64,000 nucleotides of DNA from J038 sp034437535 (GTDB taxonomy: Bacteria; Chloroflexota; Anaerolineae; Aggregatilineales; Phototrophicaceae), in assembly GCA_034437535.1 (NCBI GenBank), contig DAOTTZ010000077.1, forward strand, positions 21,491 through 85,490, written 5' to 3'. The notes beneath the pieces are model-generated. The model made no database searches. It saw nothing but the letters and a program-made list of their open reading frames with translations, and was not told where the DNA came from. Shown here piece by piece: positions 16,660 through 25,366 of this stretch (its first letter is position 1; each line of letters begins with the position of its first letter). The position numbers and the translations under genes were made by a program.

Positions 16660-17736
16660 ATGCTCCGCTTGCTCTCGCTCTGGTTTCTACTGTTGCTCAT
16701 CGCCCCGGCCCACGCCCAATCCGACACCCTGGAAGATGACCTGCAAGATCTGCTCGACTCATTCCGTGATCCAGGCTCGCCGGCGGTTGTGCTGACGGTG
16801 TGGACGCCGGACGGCATGTTCAGCGCGGCATCGGGCCGGGTTGCACTCGATACCGCTGACCCGGCGACGCCGGACTCCCGCTTTCGCATCGGCAGTGTCT
16901 CCAAGACTTATACCGCTGTCGCCGTCCTGGATCTGGTCGAACAGGGGTTGATCGCGCTGGATGACCCCATCGGGCTGTATCTGCCGGCGGATGTGATCGA
17001 CCCCATCGACGGCACGGATGATGTGACCGTCCGCCAACTGCTGACCATGACCAGCGGCTTGCCCGAATATCTGCTGGATGATTTTTTCGATGCCGCCCTG
17101 GATGACCCCACCTATGCGTGGACGCCGCTGGAAGCCCTGACCTTCGCCCATGATTTCCCCGCCAGCTTTGACCCCGGCGAAGACTTTGAATATACCAACA
17201 CCAATTATCTCTTGTTGCAGTTGATTGTTGAAGCCGTCACCGGGGAACCGTTCCATGTCGTCGTGCGCGAGACCATCCTGGAGCCGGTCGGCGCGGCGGA
17301 GACGTACACCCAGATCATGGAAGATCTGCCCGGTGGGTTTGTGCATGGGTACGAAGATCTGGACGAAGACGGCACACTGGACGACCTGACCGAGGTCAAC
17401 GATGGGGCCGGCATGGGCGATGGCGCGTTGATCGCCACTGCGCCAGATGTCGCCCGTTTTTATGCCGCGTTATTCTACACGCAAGATCTGCTGTCGCCTG
17501 ATACGTTAGCTATGATGCTGGAAGACCCGGAGAACTACGAATATGGGATGGGCGTCGAGGTATACGACGATCCCGATTACGGCATGATCTATGGGCATAG
17601 CGGATCTGTGCTGGGCTTTACCAGCGATGCGCGATACTTCGCCGCCGATGATGTGATCGTGGTCTTACTCCATGCCGATGTCGAACTTGACCCGGATTGG
17701 GTATATATCGCCTTTGAATGGGCCGCCGATTTCTAA
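16660..17736 (+). CDS. Exported serine beta-lactamase-family hydrolase
   Basis: Exported class C-type serine hydrolase/esterase of 358 residues, with a signal peptide (cleavage probably after AHAQ, residue 20). Active-site motifs: Ser79-Val-Ser-Lys82 in RIGSVSKTYTAV, Tyr-Thr-Asn in FEYTNTNYLLL near residue 177, and His-Ser-Gly near 311 in YGHSGSVLGF. This group includes D-amino-peptidases, esterases and penicillin-binding-protein-like enzymes rather than only true beta-lactamases, so resistance should not be assumed. The protein is strikingly acidic, as expected for an extracellular protein of this organism. It lies upstream of cydDC but a gap of 95 bases with a possible promoter separates them. 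Confidence 0.9.
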   Translation: MLRLLSLWFLLLLIAPAHAQSDTLEDDLQDLLDSFRDPGSPAVVLTVWTPDGMFSAASGRVALDTADPATPDSRFRIGSVSKTYTAVAVLDLVEQGLIALDDPIGLYLPADVIDPIDGTDDVTVRQLLTMTSGLPEYLLDDFFDAALDDPTYAWTPLEALTFAHDFPASFDPGEDFEYTNTNYLLLQLIVEAVTGEPFHVVVRETILEPVGAAETYTQIMEDLPGGFVHGYEDLDEDGTLDDLTEVNDGAGMGDGALIATAPDVARFYAALFYTQDLLSPDTLAMMLEDPENYEYGMGVEVYDDPDYGMIYGHSGSVLGFTSDARYFAADDVIVVLLHADVELDPDWVYIAFEWAADF

Positions 17737-17763
17737 CCTGTTTCGTCGGCTCCTGCCGGTCGC

Positions 17764-17790
17764 TTGAATCGCCTCAAATTATGCTACAAT
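17764..17790 (+). promoter_or_regulatory. Possible promoter of cydDC
   Basis: TTGAAT (17764-17769) and TACAAT (17785-17790) lie 42 bases upstream of the chosen cydD start. Their 15-base spacing is shorter than ideal, so this is a weak call; it is the only promoter-like pair in the gap between the serine hydrolase and cydD. Confidence 0.3.
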
Positions 17791-17831
17791 GTGGGGCGAA
17801 ACTGAGAATTAGCGTTACAAGGGATGACCTC

Positions 17832-19568
17832 ATGGACAAACGCTTGATGGGGGAAACTCATCTGGCGCGGTTGGCTTTTCTGGCAAATATCGGGCTGAGT
17901 TTGCTCAGTGGGTTGATTATCATCGGTCAGGCGTTCGCGCTCAGCCGCATCATCGCATCTGTCTTCCTGCAAGACGCCACCCGGTCGGAGATGGCGTCTT
18001 GGTTCGCGCTCTTATTGGCGTTGATTATCGCCCGGTCGGTCAATCAAGCCGCTGTGCGCTTCACCGCGTCAGAAGTCGCCATTCGCATCAAGCATGACCT
18101 GCGCGAACGGCTGGTGCGACACCTCATGCACCTGGGGCCGGCCTTCACCCAGCGTGAGCGGAGCGGCGAACTGGCCGTCGCCGCTACCAACGGCATCGAA
18201 GCGTTGGATAGCTTCTTCAAAGATTATCTGCCGGCCTTGTTCACCGCTTTGTTGATCCCGTTGGCGATTCTGGTCGTCGCGCTCTCGGTGGATCTCCTCA
18301 CGTTTGTCATCTTGTTGATTACCGCCCCGCTGATCCCGGTCTTCATGGCTTTGATCGGCATGGCGGCGGGTGCGTTGGCCCGCACCCAATATTCCCAACT
18401 GGGCCAGATGAGTGCCCACTTCCTCGATGTGATGCAGGGCTTGCCCACGCTCAAGTTATTCAACCGCAGTAAACCACAGATCGAGATCATCCGTAAGATT
18501 ACCGATCAATTTCGCGAAAGCACCATGAACGTACTGAGGGTGGCCTTTTTATCGGCCTTCGCGCTGGAATTCCTGGCGACGCTCAGTGTGGCGGTCGTCG
18601 CGGTAGAGATCGGCCTGCGCCTGCTGGAAGGCAATCTCGGCTTTGAAGAATCGCTGTTTCTGCTCGTCCTCGCGCCAGAGTTCTACCTGCCCCTGCGTCA
18701 ACTGGGCGTCACCTTCCACGCCGGGCGCGATGGGGCCGCCGCCGCCGACCGCATCTACGCGATTTTGAACACCCCCGCGCCGGAATCCACCGGCACTGCG
18801 ACGGTGCCAGCGGTCGAGCGCATCACGTTCGATGCGGTGAGCCTGGCTTATGAGAACGGCGAGCGTCCCGCGTTGAAGTCGGTCTCGTTCACCATCGAGC
18901 GCGGTGAGCATGTCGCGTTTGTCGGCGCGACTGGCAGTGGCAAGTCCACCGTCGCCAACCTGTTGATGCGCTTCATCCAGCCGGATAGCGGCGCGATCCA
19001 CATCCACCATGCCGGCGGAACCACCGACCTTCACACGTTGGATCCTGATGCCTGGCGCGAGATCATCGCCTGGGTGCCGCAACGCAGTTACTTGTTTAAC
19101 CTCAGTGTGGCAGATAACATCCGCATCGGTAAGCCGGGCGCGACCACTGCCGAAGTGGAAGCCGCCGCCAAAGCCACCAACAGCCACGCTTTCATCCAGG
19201 CGTTGCCCCAGGGATACGATACGCTGGTAGGGGAGGGCGGAACCCGGCTCAGTGGCGGGCAGGCCCAGCGGATCGCACTGGCGCGGGCCTTCCTGCGCTC
19301 TGCGCCGATTTACATCTTTGACGAAGCCACCGCCAGCCTCGACCGCCGCAACGAAGCGTACATCCAGCGGGAATTACTGCAACGCACCCAGGATCACATC
19401 CTGATCGTCATCGCCCACCGGCTGAACACGATTGCCGAAGCCGATAAGATCATCGTGCTGGATGGCGGGCGTGTGGTGGAGGCCGGCACGCACCAGCAGT
19501 TGATCGCCCGGCAGGGCACCTACTTCGAATTGCTCCAGGCTTATGGAGAGGCGGCTCATGCGCTCTAA
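17832..19568 (+). CDS. cydD: CydD subunit of the thiol-reductant ABC exporter
   Basis: Membrane/ATPase half-transporter of the CydDC complex, which exports glutathione or cysteine (or moves heme, by later work) and is needed to assemble cytochrome bd oxidase. The N-terminal half has about six membrane helices (ALLIPLAILVVALSVDLLTF being one pair). The ATPase has Walker A GATGSGKST, signature LSGGQAQR and Walker B IYIFDEATAS. The open frame begins at 17718, inside the preceding gene, but the first 38 codons do not look like CydD; the ATG at 17832 does, with AAGGGA upstream. Its end overlaps the start of cydC by 11 bases. Confidence 0.9.
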   Translation: MDKRLMGETHLARLAFLANIGLSLLSGLIIIGQAFALSRIIASVFLQDATRSEMASWFALLLALIIARSVNQAAVRFTASEVAIRIKHDLRERLVRHLMHLGPAFTQRERSGELAVAATNGIEALDSFFKDYLPALFTALLIPLAILVVALSVDLLTFVILLITAPLIPVFMALIGMAAGALARTQYSQLGQMSAHFLDVMQGLPTLKLFNRSKPQIEIIRKITDQFRESTMNVLRVAFLSAFALEFLATLSVAVVAVEIGLRLLEGNLGFEESLFLLVLAPEFYLPLRQLGVTFHAGRDGAAAADRIYAILNTPAPESTGTATVPAVERITFDAVSLAYENGERPALKSVSFTIERGEHVAFVGATGSGKSTVANLLMRFIQPDSGAIHIHHAGGTTDLHTLDPDAWREIIAWVPQRSYLFNLSVADNIRIGKPGATTAEVEAAAKATNSHAFIQALPQGYDTLVGEGGTRLSGGQAQRIALARAFLRSAPIYIFDEATASLDRRNEAYIQRELLQRTQDHILIVIAHRLNTIAEADKIIVLDGGRVVEAGTHQQLIARQGTYFELLQAYGEAAHAL

Positions 19569-21225
19569 TCGCTCAATTTTCCTGCAATTGTTTGGGTTGA
19601 TGCGCCCATTCCGTAACCGGGTGATCGTCGCGCTGATCTTAAGTGTCGTCACCATCGGTAGCAGTGTCGCGCTGATGATGACTTCGGCCTGGCTCATCAG
19701 TACGGCGGCCTTGCAGATGGGCATCACATCGTTGGCCCTGGCCCCCACCTTCGTGCGGATGTTCGGCGTGTCGCGGGCGGTCTTCCGCTACCTGGAACGG
19801 CTCGTCAGCCATGATGTAACGTTCCGCTTGTTAGCGCGTCTGCGGGTGTGGTTCTACCAGCGCATCGAACCGCTTTCACCGGCGCAGTTAAAAGCCTTCA
19901 GCAGTGGCGATCTCATGTCGCGGGTTGTCTCCGACATCGAAGAATTGCAAAATCTATATATCCGGGTGGTGGCCCCACCGGTGGTGGCGGTCGTCATCAA
20001 CGTGATTGTCGGAGTCTCTTTCGCCCTGATCGACCCGTTGGTCGCGCTGGTGGCAGTCGGCTTTATGCTGGCCGCCGGTACCTTGCTCCCGGCCTTGACG
20101 TTGTGGATCGGCAACGTGATCGGCAAGCCATTGGTGCAGGCCCGCGCCGATCTCGACACGCACATGGTCGATAGTATCCAGGGCCTGCCGGATAGCATCG
20201 CGTATGGGTATGCGGCGGATCGCTTCCAGACGCTCAACCGCATCAACAACCGGCTGACTGGCCGCGAACGGCAGGCCGCCCGGCTGGATGGACTCCAGAC
20301 CGGCCTGGGTGTGCTACTGGTCAACCTGGCCGCGTTTAGCGTGCTGTTTAGCGCGGTAGGGCGGGTGGAAGGTGTCTTGCTCGGCACGGTGACGCTCGGC
20401 ATCATCGCCGCCTTTGAGGCCATCACGCCGCTAGCCCTGGCGACTCAACACCTGGGCCGGGAGATGACCGCCGCCCGCCGCGTGTTTGAGGTCATCGACA
20501 CTCACGCCAGCATCGACGAACCCGCCCAACCAGCCCCGGCCCCGGCGGATGATCTGACGCTGGACATCGACGGGCTGACCTTCCGCTATGCCCCGGACGA
20601 AATGCCCGTCTTCCGGCAATTTTCGCTCCGGGTGCCTTACGGCCAGCATATCGTGGTCATGGGCGAAAGTGGTGCTGGCAAGTCGTCGCTGGTCAACATC
20701 TTGATGCGCTTCTGGGAGTACGACTCCGGTCAGATCACAATCGGTGGGGTGGATCTCAAGACGCTGGCTCATGAGGATCTGCGCGGCCTGATCGGCGTCA
20801 TGACGCAACGCACCCACCTGTTCAACACTACCATCCGGGAAAATATCCGCATCGCCCGTAAAACCGCCACCGAAGACGAAGTTGTCGCGGCGGCCCAGGC
20901 CGCCCAGGTGCATGACTTCATCTTGTCCTTGCCCCAGGGCTATGATACTTACGTCGGCGAAGATGGCGTATCACTCAGCGGGGGAGAGCGTCAGCGGGTG
21001 GCCCTGGCGCGGATCCTGCTCAAAGACTCGCCGGTGTGGATGCTGGACGAGATCACGGCCAACCTTGACCCCATCACGGCCAACGCGGTGATGGCCGCCG
21101 TGCTGGCCGCCGCGCAAGATCGCACCGTCATCTTGATGACGCATAACATCGCCCTGGTAGATCGCTTTAACTTCGATCAGGTGATCGAATTACACATGCC
21201 GGCCAGCACGCCGCAAGCCGGTTAA
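19558..21225 (+). CDS. cydC: CydC subunit of the thiol-reductant ABC exporter
   Basis: Partner of CydD in the heterodimeric exporter. Residues 1-310 hold the membrane domain, including the CydC-type block APTFVRMFGVSRAVFRYLER that separates it from MsbA-like exporters; the ATPase follows with Walker A GESGAGKSS, signature LSGGERQR and Walker B VWMLDEITANLD. ATG 19558 has GAGAGG six bases upstream; an earlier ATG at 19543 is in the cydD coding region. cydA and cydB are not in the window, so cytochrome bd must be encoded elsewhere or this pair serves another redox purpose, perhaps linked to the thiol-redox operon a little further on. Confidence 0.9.
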   Translation: MRSNRSIFLQLFGLMRPFRNRVIVALILSVVTIGSSVALMMTSAWLISTAALQMGITSLALAPTFVRMFGVSRAVFRYLERLVSHDVTFRLLARLRVWFYQRIEPLSPAQLKAFSSGDLMSRVVSDIEELQNLYIRVVAPPVVAVVINVIVGVSFALIDPLVALVAVGFMLAAGTLLPALTLWIGNVIGKPLVQARADLDTHMVDSIQGLPDSIAYGYAADRFQTLNRINNRLTGRERQAARLDGLQTGLGVLLVNLAAFSVLFSAVGRVEGVLLGTVTLGIIAAFEAITPLALATQHLGREMTAARRVFEVIDTHASIDEPAQPAPAPADDLTLDIDGLTFRYAPDEMPVFRQFSLRVPYGQHIVVMGESGAGKSSLVNILMRFWEYDSGQITIGGVDLKTLAHEDLRGLIGVMTQRTHLFNTTIRENIRIARKTATEDEVVAAAQAAQVHDFILSLPQGYDTYVGEDGVSLSGGERQRVALARILLKDSPVWMLDEITANLDPITANAVMAAVLAAAQDRTVILMTHNIALVDRFNFDQVIELHMPASTPQAG

Positions 21226-21311
21226 CAACCGGATGATTTTCAGCGATTTAGCCGATAATCGCCCGGCCAAAATTGCTAACGCAAGCACATGCAACCAGGA
21301 GGATTTTTCTA

Positions 21312-21779
21312 ATGACGGATTTGATCGACGCAGTAAAGGCAACCATTGAGCCGGTTAATTACTGCTTCCTGACGACCATCGGGCCAGACGGCCAGCCCAG
21401 CACCCGCTTGATGCAACCCTTCAAGCCGCAGGCTGATATGACGATCTGGTTTGGCACGCATCCGCAATCACGCAAGGCGGAAGACATCCGCCGGGATAAC
21501 CGCATCACCGTCGCTTATCTCAACGAGGCGGAAAATGCTTATGTAAGTTTGATGGGAACCGCCCGCCTGGAAAGTGCGTTGGAGGAGCGGGAGGCACGCT
21601 GGTTCGAGATGTGGGAGCAATTTTTCATCGGCGGGCCGGCTGGTGATAATTACGTCCTGGTCGAATTCACGCCGCAACGGATTGAGATCATGAACTTCCA
21701 ACGTGGGGTGGCACCGCCGCCTTTTGGTCTCAAAACCGCTGATTTGATCCGCGAAGGCGATCATTGGCGCGAGGCATAA
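21312..21779 (+). CDS. Pyridoxamine 5'-phosphate oxidase-family (general stress protein 26-like) protein
   Basis: Split-barrel flavin-binding protein of 155 residues. The pattern YCFLTTIGPDGQPSTRLMQP near residue 18, then IWFGTHPQSRKAEDIRRD and VAYLNEAENAYVSLMGTARL, is that of the PNPOx-like/GsP26 family. Members bind FMN, F420 or heme; which one is used cannot be read here. The start is fixed by a perfect AGGAGG at 21297-21302, nine bases before the ATG; the open frame begins 39 bases earlier at 21273. It is a single gene between cydDC and the LmrA/YxaF-type operon. Confidence 0.85.
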   Translation: MTDLIDAVKATIEPVNYCFLTTIGPDGQPSTRLMQPFKPQADMTIWFGTHPQSRKAEDIRRDNRITVAYLNEAENAYVSLMGTARLESALEEREARWFEMWEQFFIGGPAGDNYVLVEFTPQRIEIMNFQRGVAPPPFGLKTADLIREGDHWREA

Positions 21780-21857
21780 TCCCGCTAATCTGCTGGGGCC
21801 ACGCAGGCCATGCTTCATATTGCATCAGGCACTTAGCAAAGGCTCATCACGATGCAC

Positions 21858-21887
21858 TTGACAATTCAGTAGACCAGTCTCTATAAT
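21858..21887 (+). promoter_or_regulatory. Sigma70-type promoter with LmrA/YxaF-type operator
   Basis: TTGACA (21858-21863) and TATAAT (21882-21887), 18 bases apart, form the best promoter in the window. The sequence GTAGACCAGTCTCT (21869-21882) fills the spacer; its core AGAC-CA-GTCT is an inverted repeat. From memory this matches the AGACC(A/G)GTCT-type boxes of LmrA and YxaF in Bacillus. A second copy in the opposite orientation is at 22509-22522. Confidence 0.8.
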
Positions 21888-21912
21888 AAATAAAAGCGTC
21901 AGGATGTAATCT

Positions 21913-22482
21913 ATGGCTGGCACCACCCGCGATCAAATCATAGAAAAAACGTGTGAACTGCTCGAAATACAGGGCTATCATGCCACTGGTTTGAATCAGA
22001 TCATCAAAGAAAGCGGCACACCGAAGGGATCGTTGTATTATCATTTCCCCGGTGGCAAAGAAGAATTGGCCGTCGAGTCGGTCAAGCGCGTCGGGCAGAT
22101 CGTGCTGAACCGCATCCGTGATAACCTGGCCGCGATTGATGATCCAGCCGAGTCGATCCGGGCGTTTATAGAGAACATCGCGCTCAATGTGGAACGATCC
22201 GGCTTCCGCGCTGGTGGGCCGATCACGACGATTGCGATGGAAACCGCCGCCGGTAGCGATGCCCTGCGCGAGACCTGCCACCAGATCTACGAGCAATGGC
22301 GGGCGGCCTTCCGGGCTAAGCTCGATGATGGGGGGCTACACGCCGAACGGGCCGAATACATCGCGACGTTGATTATCGCCGCGATTGAGGGTGGGGTGAT
22401 CTTGTGCCGTACCAGTCGCACCATCACCCCACTACAACAAGTTGCGGCTGAGATCCAAAACTTGATTTACCAGGTGGCCTGA
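21913..22482 (+). CDS. LmrA/YxaF-type TetR-family repressor
   Basis: Regulator of 189 residues. The N-terminal domain IEKTCELLEIQGYHATGLNQ, then ESGTPKGSLYYHFPGGKEEL is the hallmark of the LmrA/YxaF (QdoR) branch of TetR proteins, where the GG before KEEL is characteristic. The C-terminal ligand domain also fits that branch (FRAGGPITTIAMETAAGSDA). In Bacillus these proteins respond to flavonoids or drugs; the ligand here is unknown. Its own promoter and that of the next gene both hold the same operator, so it very likely represses itself and the two redox genes behind it. A weak AGGA sits 8 bases upstream of the ATG. Confidence 0.9.
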   Translation: MAGTTRDQIIEKTCELLEIQGYHATGLNQIIKESGTPKGSLYYHFPGGKEELAVESVKRVGQIVLNRIRDNLAAIDDPAESIRAFIENIALNVERSGFRAGGPITTIAMETAAGSDALRETCHQIYEQWRAAFRAKLDDGGLHAERAEYIATLIIAAIEGGVILCRTSRTITPLQQVAAEIQNLIYQVA

Positions 22483-22508
22483 GTCGCCAAAAATTTTATC
22501 CTGAATAT

Positions 22509-22522
22509 ACAGACTGGTCTAC
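22509..22522. promoter_or_regulatory. Second operator, upstream of the FrnE-like gene
   Basis: ACAGACTGGTCTAC is the reverse complement of GTAGACCAGTCTGT and matches the operator at 21869-21882 in 13 of 14 bases. It lies in the 81-base gap between the repressor gene and the FrnE-like gene. A TATACA just to its left (22506-22511) could be a -10 element, in which case the operator would cover the start site. Confidence 0.7.
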
Positions 22523-22563
22523 ACAATACGGAGATATTGAGATGAGACAGGAGCAACACACCC

Positions 22564-23211
22564 ATGCGAATTGACGTTTTCCACGATACAGCCTGCCCCT
22601 GGTGCCGGATCGGCAAAGCCCACCTCAAGCAGGCCATCGCCCAATGGACGGGGGACCCGGTGACGGTACAATATCACGCCTTCTTTTTGAACCCGGATAT
22701 TCCGCCGGAAGGATACCCTTTCCGTGAATACATGACCGCGAAGGGCGGCGGCCAGGTGCCGATGGAAGGCTGGTTTGACGCGCCGCGTCAGATGGGCCAG
22801 CAGGCCGGCCTGACCTTCAACTTTGAGGCCATCGACCGCGCACCGAATACCACACGGTCACACCAACTCATCATGCTGGCCCCGCCGGATCTACAAGAAC
22901 AGGTCATCGACGCGGTGTATGCCGCTTACTTCGAACAGGGCCAGGATATTGGTGATCTGGATGTGCTGGTCTCCATCGCGGCGGCCTGCGGCCTGGATGC
23001 CGAAACCGTCCGGGCGGAGCTTGCGGCGGATTCTCAGCAGGCGGCGGTGATGGCATCCGCCCGGCAGGGCGCACAGATCGGTGTGCGCGGCGTTCCTTTC
23101 TTCATCGTTAACCAGCGGTTGGCCTTTAGTGGCGCACAACCAGCCGATGTCATCCTGGATGTGATGCGCCAGGCACAAGCACAAACACAAACACAAGGAG
23201 TGAAAGAATGA
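22564..23211 (+). CDS. DsbA-family oxidoreductase of the FrnE type
   Basis: Cytosolic thioredoxin-fold protein of 215 residues with active-site Cys11-Pro-Trp-Cys14 and the FrnE-type cis-proline region RGVPFFIVN near residue 178. The segment APNTTRSHQLIMLA is also typical of FrnE/2-hydroxychromene-isomerase-like DsbA proteins. There is no signal peptide, so it acts in the cytoplasm, probably as a disulfide oxidoreductase or isomerase in stress or polyketide-type metabolism. An AGGAG lies 10 bases before the ATG. The stop overlaps the start of the next gene (ATGA). An ORF-wide Gln/Ala repeat (AQAQTQTQ) from a CA-rich tract closes the protein, outside the conserved fold. Confidence 0.9.
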   Translation: MRIDVFHDTACPWCRIGKAHLKQAIAQWTGDPVTVQYHAFFLNPDIPPEGYPFREYMTAKGGGQVPMEGWFDAPRQMGQQAGLTFNFEAIDRAPNTTRSHQLIMLAPPDLQEQVIDAVYAAYFEQGQDIGDLDVLVSIAAACGLDAETVRAELAADSQQAAVMASARQGAQIGVRGVPFFIVNQRLAFSGAQPADVILDVMRQAQAQTQTQGVKE

Positions 23212-23834
23212 AATTAGCGATCTTCGGCGGAACCGGCAAAACCGGACAACATCTCGTCAAGCAAGCCCTGGAAGCCGGGCACCACGTCACCGCGCTGGCC
23301 CGCACCCCGTCTAAGTTGGACATCCAGCATGAACGGTTACACGTCATCCAGGGGGATATTGTAGACGCGGAAAAAGTCTCTGCGGTGGTGGAAGGCGCGG
23401 ACGCGTTGTTGAGCGTCCTCGGCCCGCCCAACAACGAGCCAAACTTCGTCATCAGCCAGGGCACCGACCACATGCTAGCCGCGATGCGCCAACACGGCGT
23501 CCAACGGTTGGTGATTTCCACCGGGGCCGGGGTGCGTGTGCCGCAGGATAAACCCGGCCTGATCGACAAAGTTGCCAGCCTGGCCCTCAACCTGATGGCG
23601 AAAAATGTGGCGGCTGATATGCGGCAGGTGGTGGAAAAGGTGCAGGCTTCTGACCGGGATTGGACGATTGTGCGCGTGCCGATGCTCACCGACCAACCCC
23701 CTCAGGGGCAGATGAAGGTCGGGTATGTCGGCGATATTTCACCGCGCCTGTCGCGGGAAGACATGGCCGAATTCATGCTGGCGCAAGTCCATTCTGGCGA
23801 ACACGTCGGCAACGCACCCGCTATCAGCAATTAA
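23208..23834 (+). CDS. NmrA-like NAD(P)H-binding reductase
   Basis: Atypical SDR of 208 residues with the dinucleotide motif IFGGTGKTGQHLVKQAL at the N-terminus, ARTPSKL after the second strand and VISTGAGV after the fourth, as in the NAD(P)-binding family that includes biliverdin reductase B-like and flavin-reductase-like proteins. The usual SDR catalytic Tyr-x-x-x-Lys is absent. It is translationally coupled to the FrnE-like gene and is the last gene controlled by the LmrA/YxaF-type repressor. Together these suggest a small detoxification or redox-stress module for quinone- or flavonoid-like compounds, which is an inference. Confidence 0.87.
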   Translation: MKLAIFGGTGKTGQHLVKQALEAGHHVTALARTPSKLDIQHERLHVIQGDIVDAEKVSAVVEGADALLSVLGPPNNEPNFVISQGTDHMLAAMRQHGVQRLVISTGAGVRVPQDKPGLIDKVASLALNLMAKNVAADMRQVVEKVQASDRDWTIVRVPMLTDQPPQGQMKVGYVGDISPRLSREDMAEFMLAQVHSGEHVGNAPAISN

Positions 23835-23926
23835 TCCGGCGTCTACCCTATGGCTACCCGTTTATGTGTATCGGCTGATATATAATCGAGTCACATTTCC
23901 GCCACGTAAACGAGACAGTAGACACG

Positions 23927-25366
23927 ATGCGAACCTTTCGACGCTTAGCGTTTATCTTATGTAGCCTGCTGATTGTCGCGCTGGGTGTACAGGCCCAGCG
24001 CACACCCCAGCAAGATTTCCTCGGCTTGTATCAGGGCGATTTGGTGGCCTGGGATGCCGGCGAGACCGACTTCCAGCCGTTGACGACCTGGGGATACAAC
24101 GGCGGGCCGATCCTCTCACCGGATGGCACACAGATCGCTTATCTTTCCATGCCGACGGCGGTCGTAGAGACCGGGCCAGCTGGGGAATACCTCATCTCCA
24201 CCCCGCAAAACATGTGGATCATGGACACCGGCTCGCGGGCGTTCCAGCGGGTGGCGGGCCGTGATGATAACACCACGGTCATGCGTGGCGTGCCGGTCTG
24301 GTCGCCGGATAGCACCCGCCTGCTATGGACGGAATTCACCCTATCCAGCAATGCTTCGGCAGGCCGGGTGATGGTCTATGACCGGCTGACGGATCAGGTA
24401 AGCGAAATCATCAGCGATTTACCGCTTGGCTTCCAGGATGCCGGGATCTTCCTGCCGACATTCCGTTGGTCACCTGCCGGGGCCTCGCGCCTGCTGTTCA
24501 CCTATAACAACGTGGGCGATGGCTTGTCGATCCTGGAAATTTACCGGCCAGATCAACCCCAGGCGGCCCCCGCTTCACTCGTCTTGGGCGATGTCGATGA
24601 TCCGGACTCGTTGGCAATCGGCCATGTGTGGGTGGATGCCGGGGGCGGGGATTGGCGTGTCGCCGTGTTAACGGTCGGTGGCACGTGGTCACTCATCGAC
24701 CCGGCCCGCTTGAACCGCACCCCGTTAACCACACCCCCGTCTCTGGTACTTGCCGATAATCCGTCGGCCCTGGCCCTCCAGCCGAATCTGATCCCGCTTG
24801 CTAGCGGATGGGAGATCCAATGGCAGGCGTTGCGGCCTGATGGCTCGGTTGCGGCGGGCATTCGCACCACCTCACTGAGTCCTGACGGGGTGCCAGCCAT
24901 TGCGCCGGATGGCGAGTCTTTCGCCTGGTACGATTCGCTGACCAACCCGGATTTAACCCTGTACTGGCAACGGGCCGATGGCTCCGCGCCGCAGGTCGTC
25001 GCGGTTGATGACGCACGCACCGGCTTTAGCTTCCCGGTGAACGTGACCGGCGGCCCGACGCGCTGGATACTAACTGGCAATCTCGACTCATCAACGGCGG
25101 CTTGTTCCCCCACACCGCGTCTACGCGCACCGGGGAGCGCGTTCGTATTGCCCGGTGAGCCGAACGTGATCCGCTCGGCACCCGGCACCGGCGACGACAG
25201 CCAGGTGATCGGCTCTATCCCGGCGGGGGATGGCATGATCGTACTCGGGGAGCCAGTCTGCACGCCAGACGGGCGATACTGGTATGAGGTCGATTACAAC
25301 GGCATCATCGGCTGGACGGCAGAAGGGGAAGGGGCGGTGTACTGGTTGGCCCCGGCCAATGGTTAA
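23927..25366 (+). CDS. Secreted TolB-like beta-propeller with C-terminal SH3b domain
   Basis: Exported protein of 479 residues. A signal peptide precedes GVQAQ (about residue 24). Residues 40-400 contain repeated propeller-type blades with the PD40/TolB pattern (GGPILSPDGTQIAYLS, VPVWSPDSTRLLWTE, LSPDGVPAIAPDGESF). Residues about 411-475 form a bacterial SH3-like domain (NVIRSAPGTGDDSQVIGSIP, then YWYEVDYNGIIGWTAEG), a module that binds cell-wall material or surface glycans. No enzyme motif is seen. The two-domain build is common for Chloroflexota surface proteins. Its 3' end overlaps the convergent DUF2087 gene by four bases. A TATAAT at 23881-23886 is the only promoter-like element upstream. 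Confidence 0.8.
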   Translation: MRTFRRLAFILCSLLIVALGVQAQRTPQQDFLGLYQGDLVAWDAGETDFQPLTTWGYNGGPILSPDGTQIAYLSMPTAVVETGPAGEYLISTPQNMWIMDTGSRAFQRVAGRDDNTTVMRGVPVWSPDSTRLLWTEFTLSSNASAGRVMVYDRLTDQVSEIISDLPLGFQDAGIFLPTFRWSPAGASRLLFTYNNVGDGLSILEIYRPDQPQAAPASLVLGDVDDPDSLAIGHVWVDAGGGDWRVAVLTVGGTWSLIDPARLNRTPLTTPPSLVLADNPSALALQPNLIPLASGWEIQWQALRPDGSVAAGIRTTSLSPDGVPAIAPDGESFAWYDSLTNPDLTLYWQRADGSAPQVVAVDDARTGFSFPVNVTGGPTRWILTGNLDSSTAACSPTPRLRAPGSAFVLPGEPNVIRSAPGTGDDSQVIGSIPAGDGMIVLGEPVCTPDGRYWYEVDYNGIIGWTAEGEGAVYWLAPANG

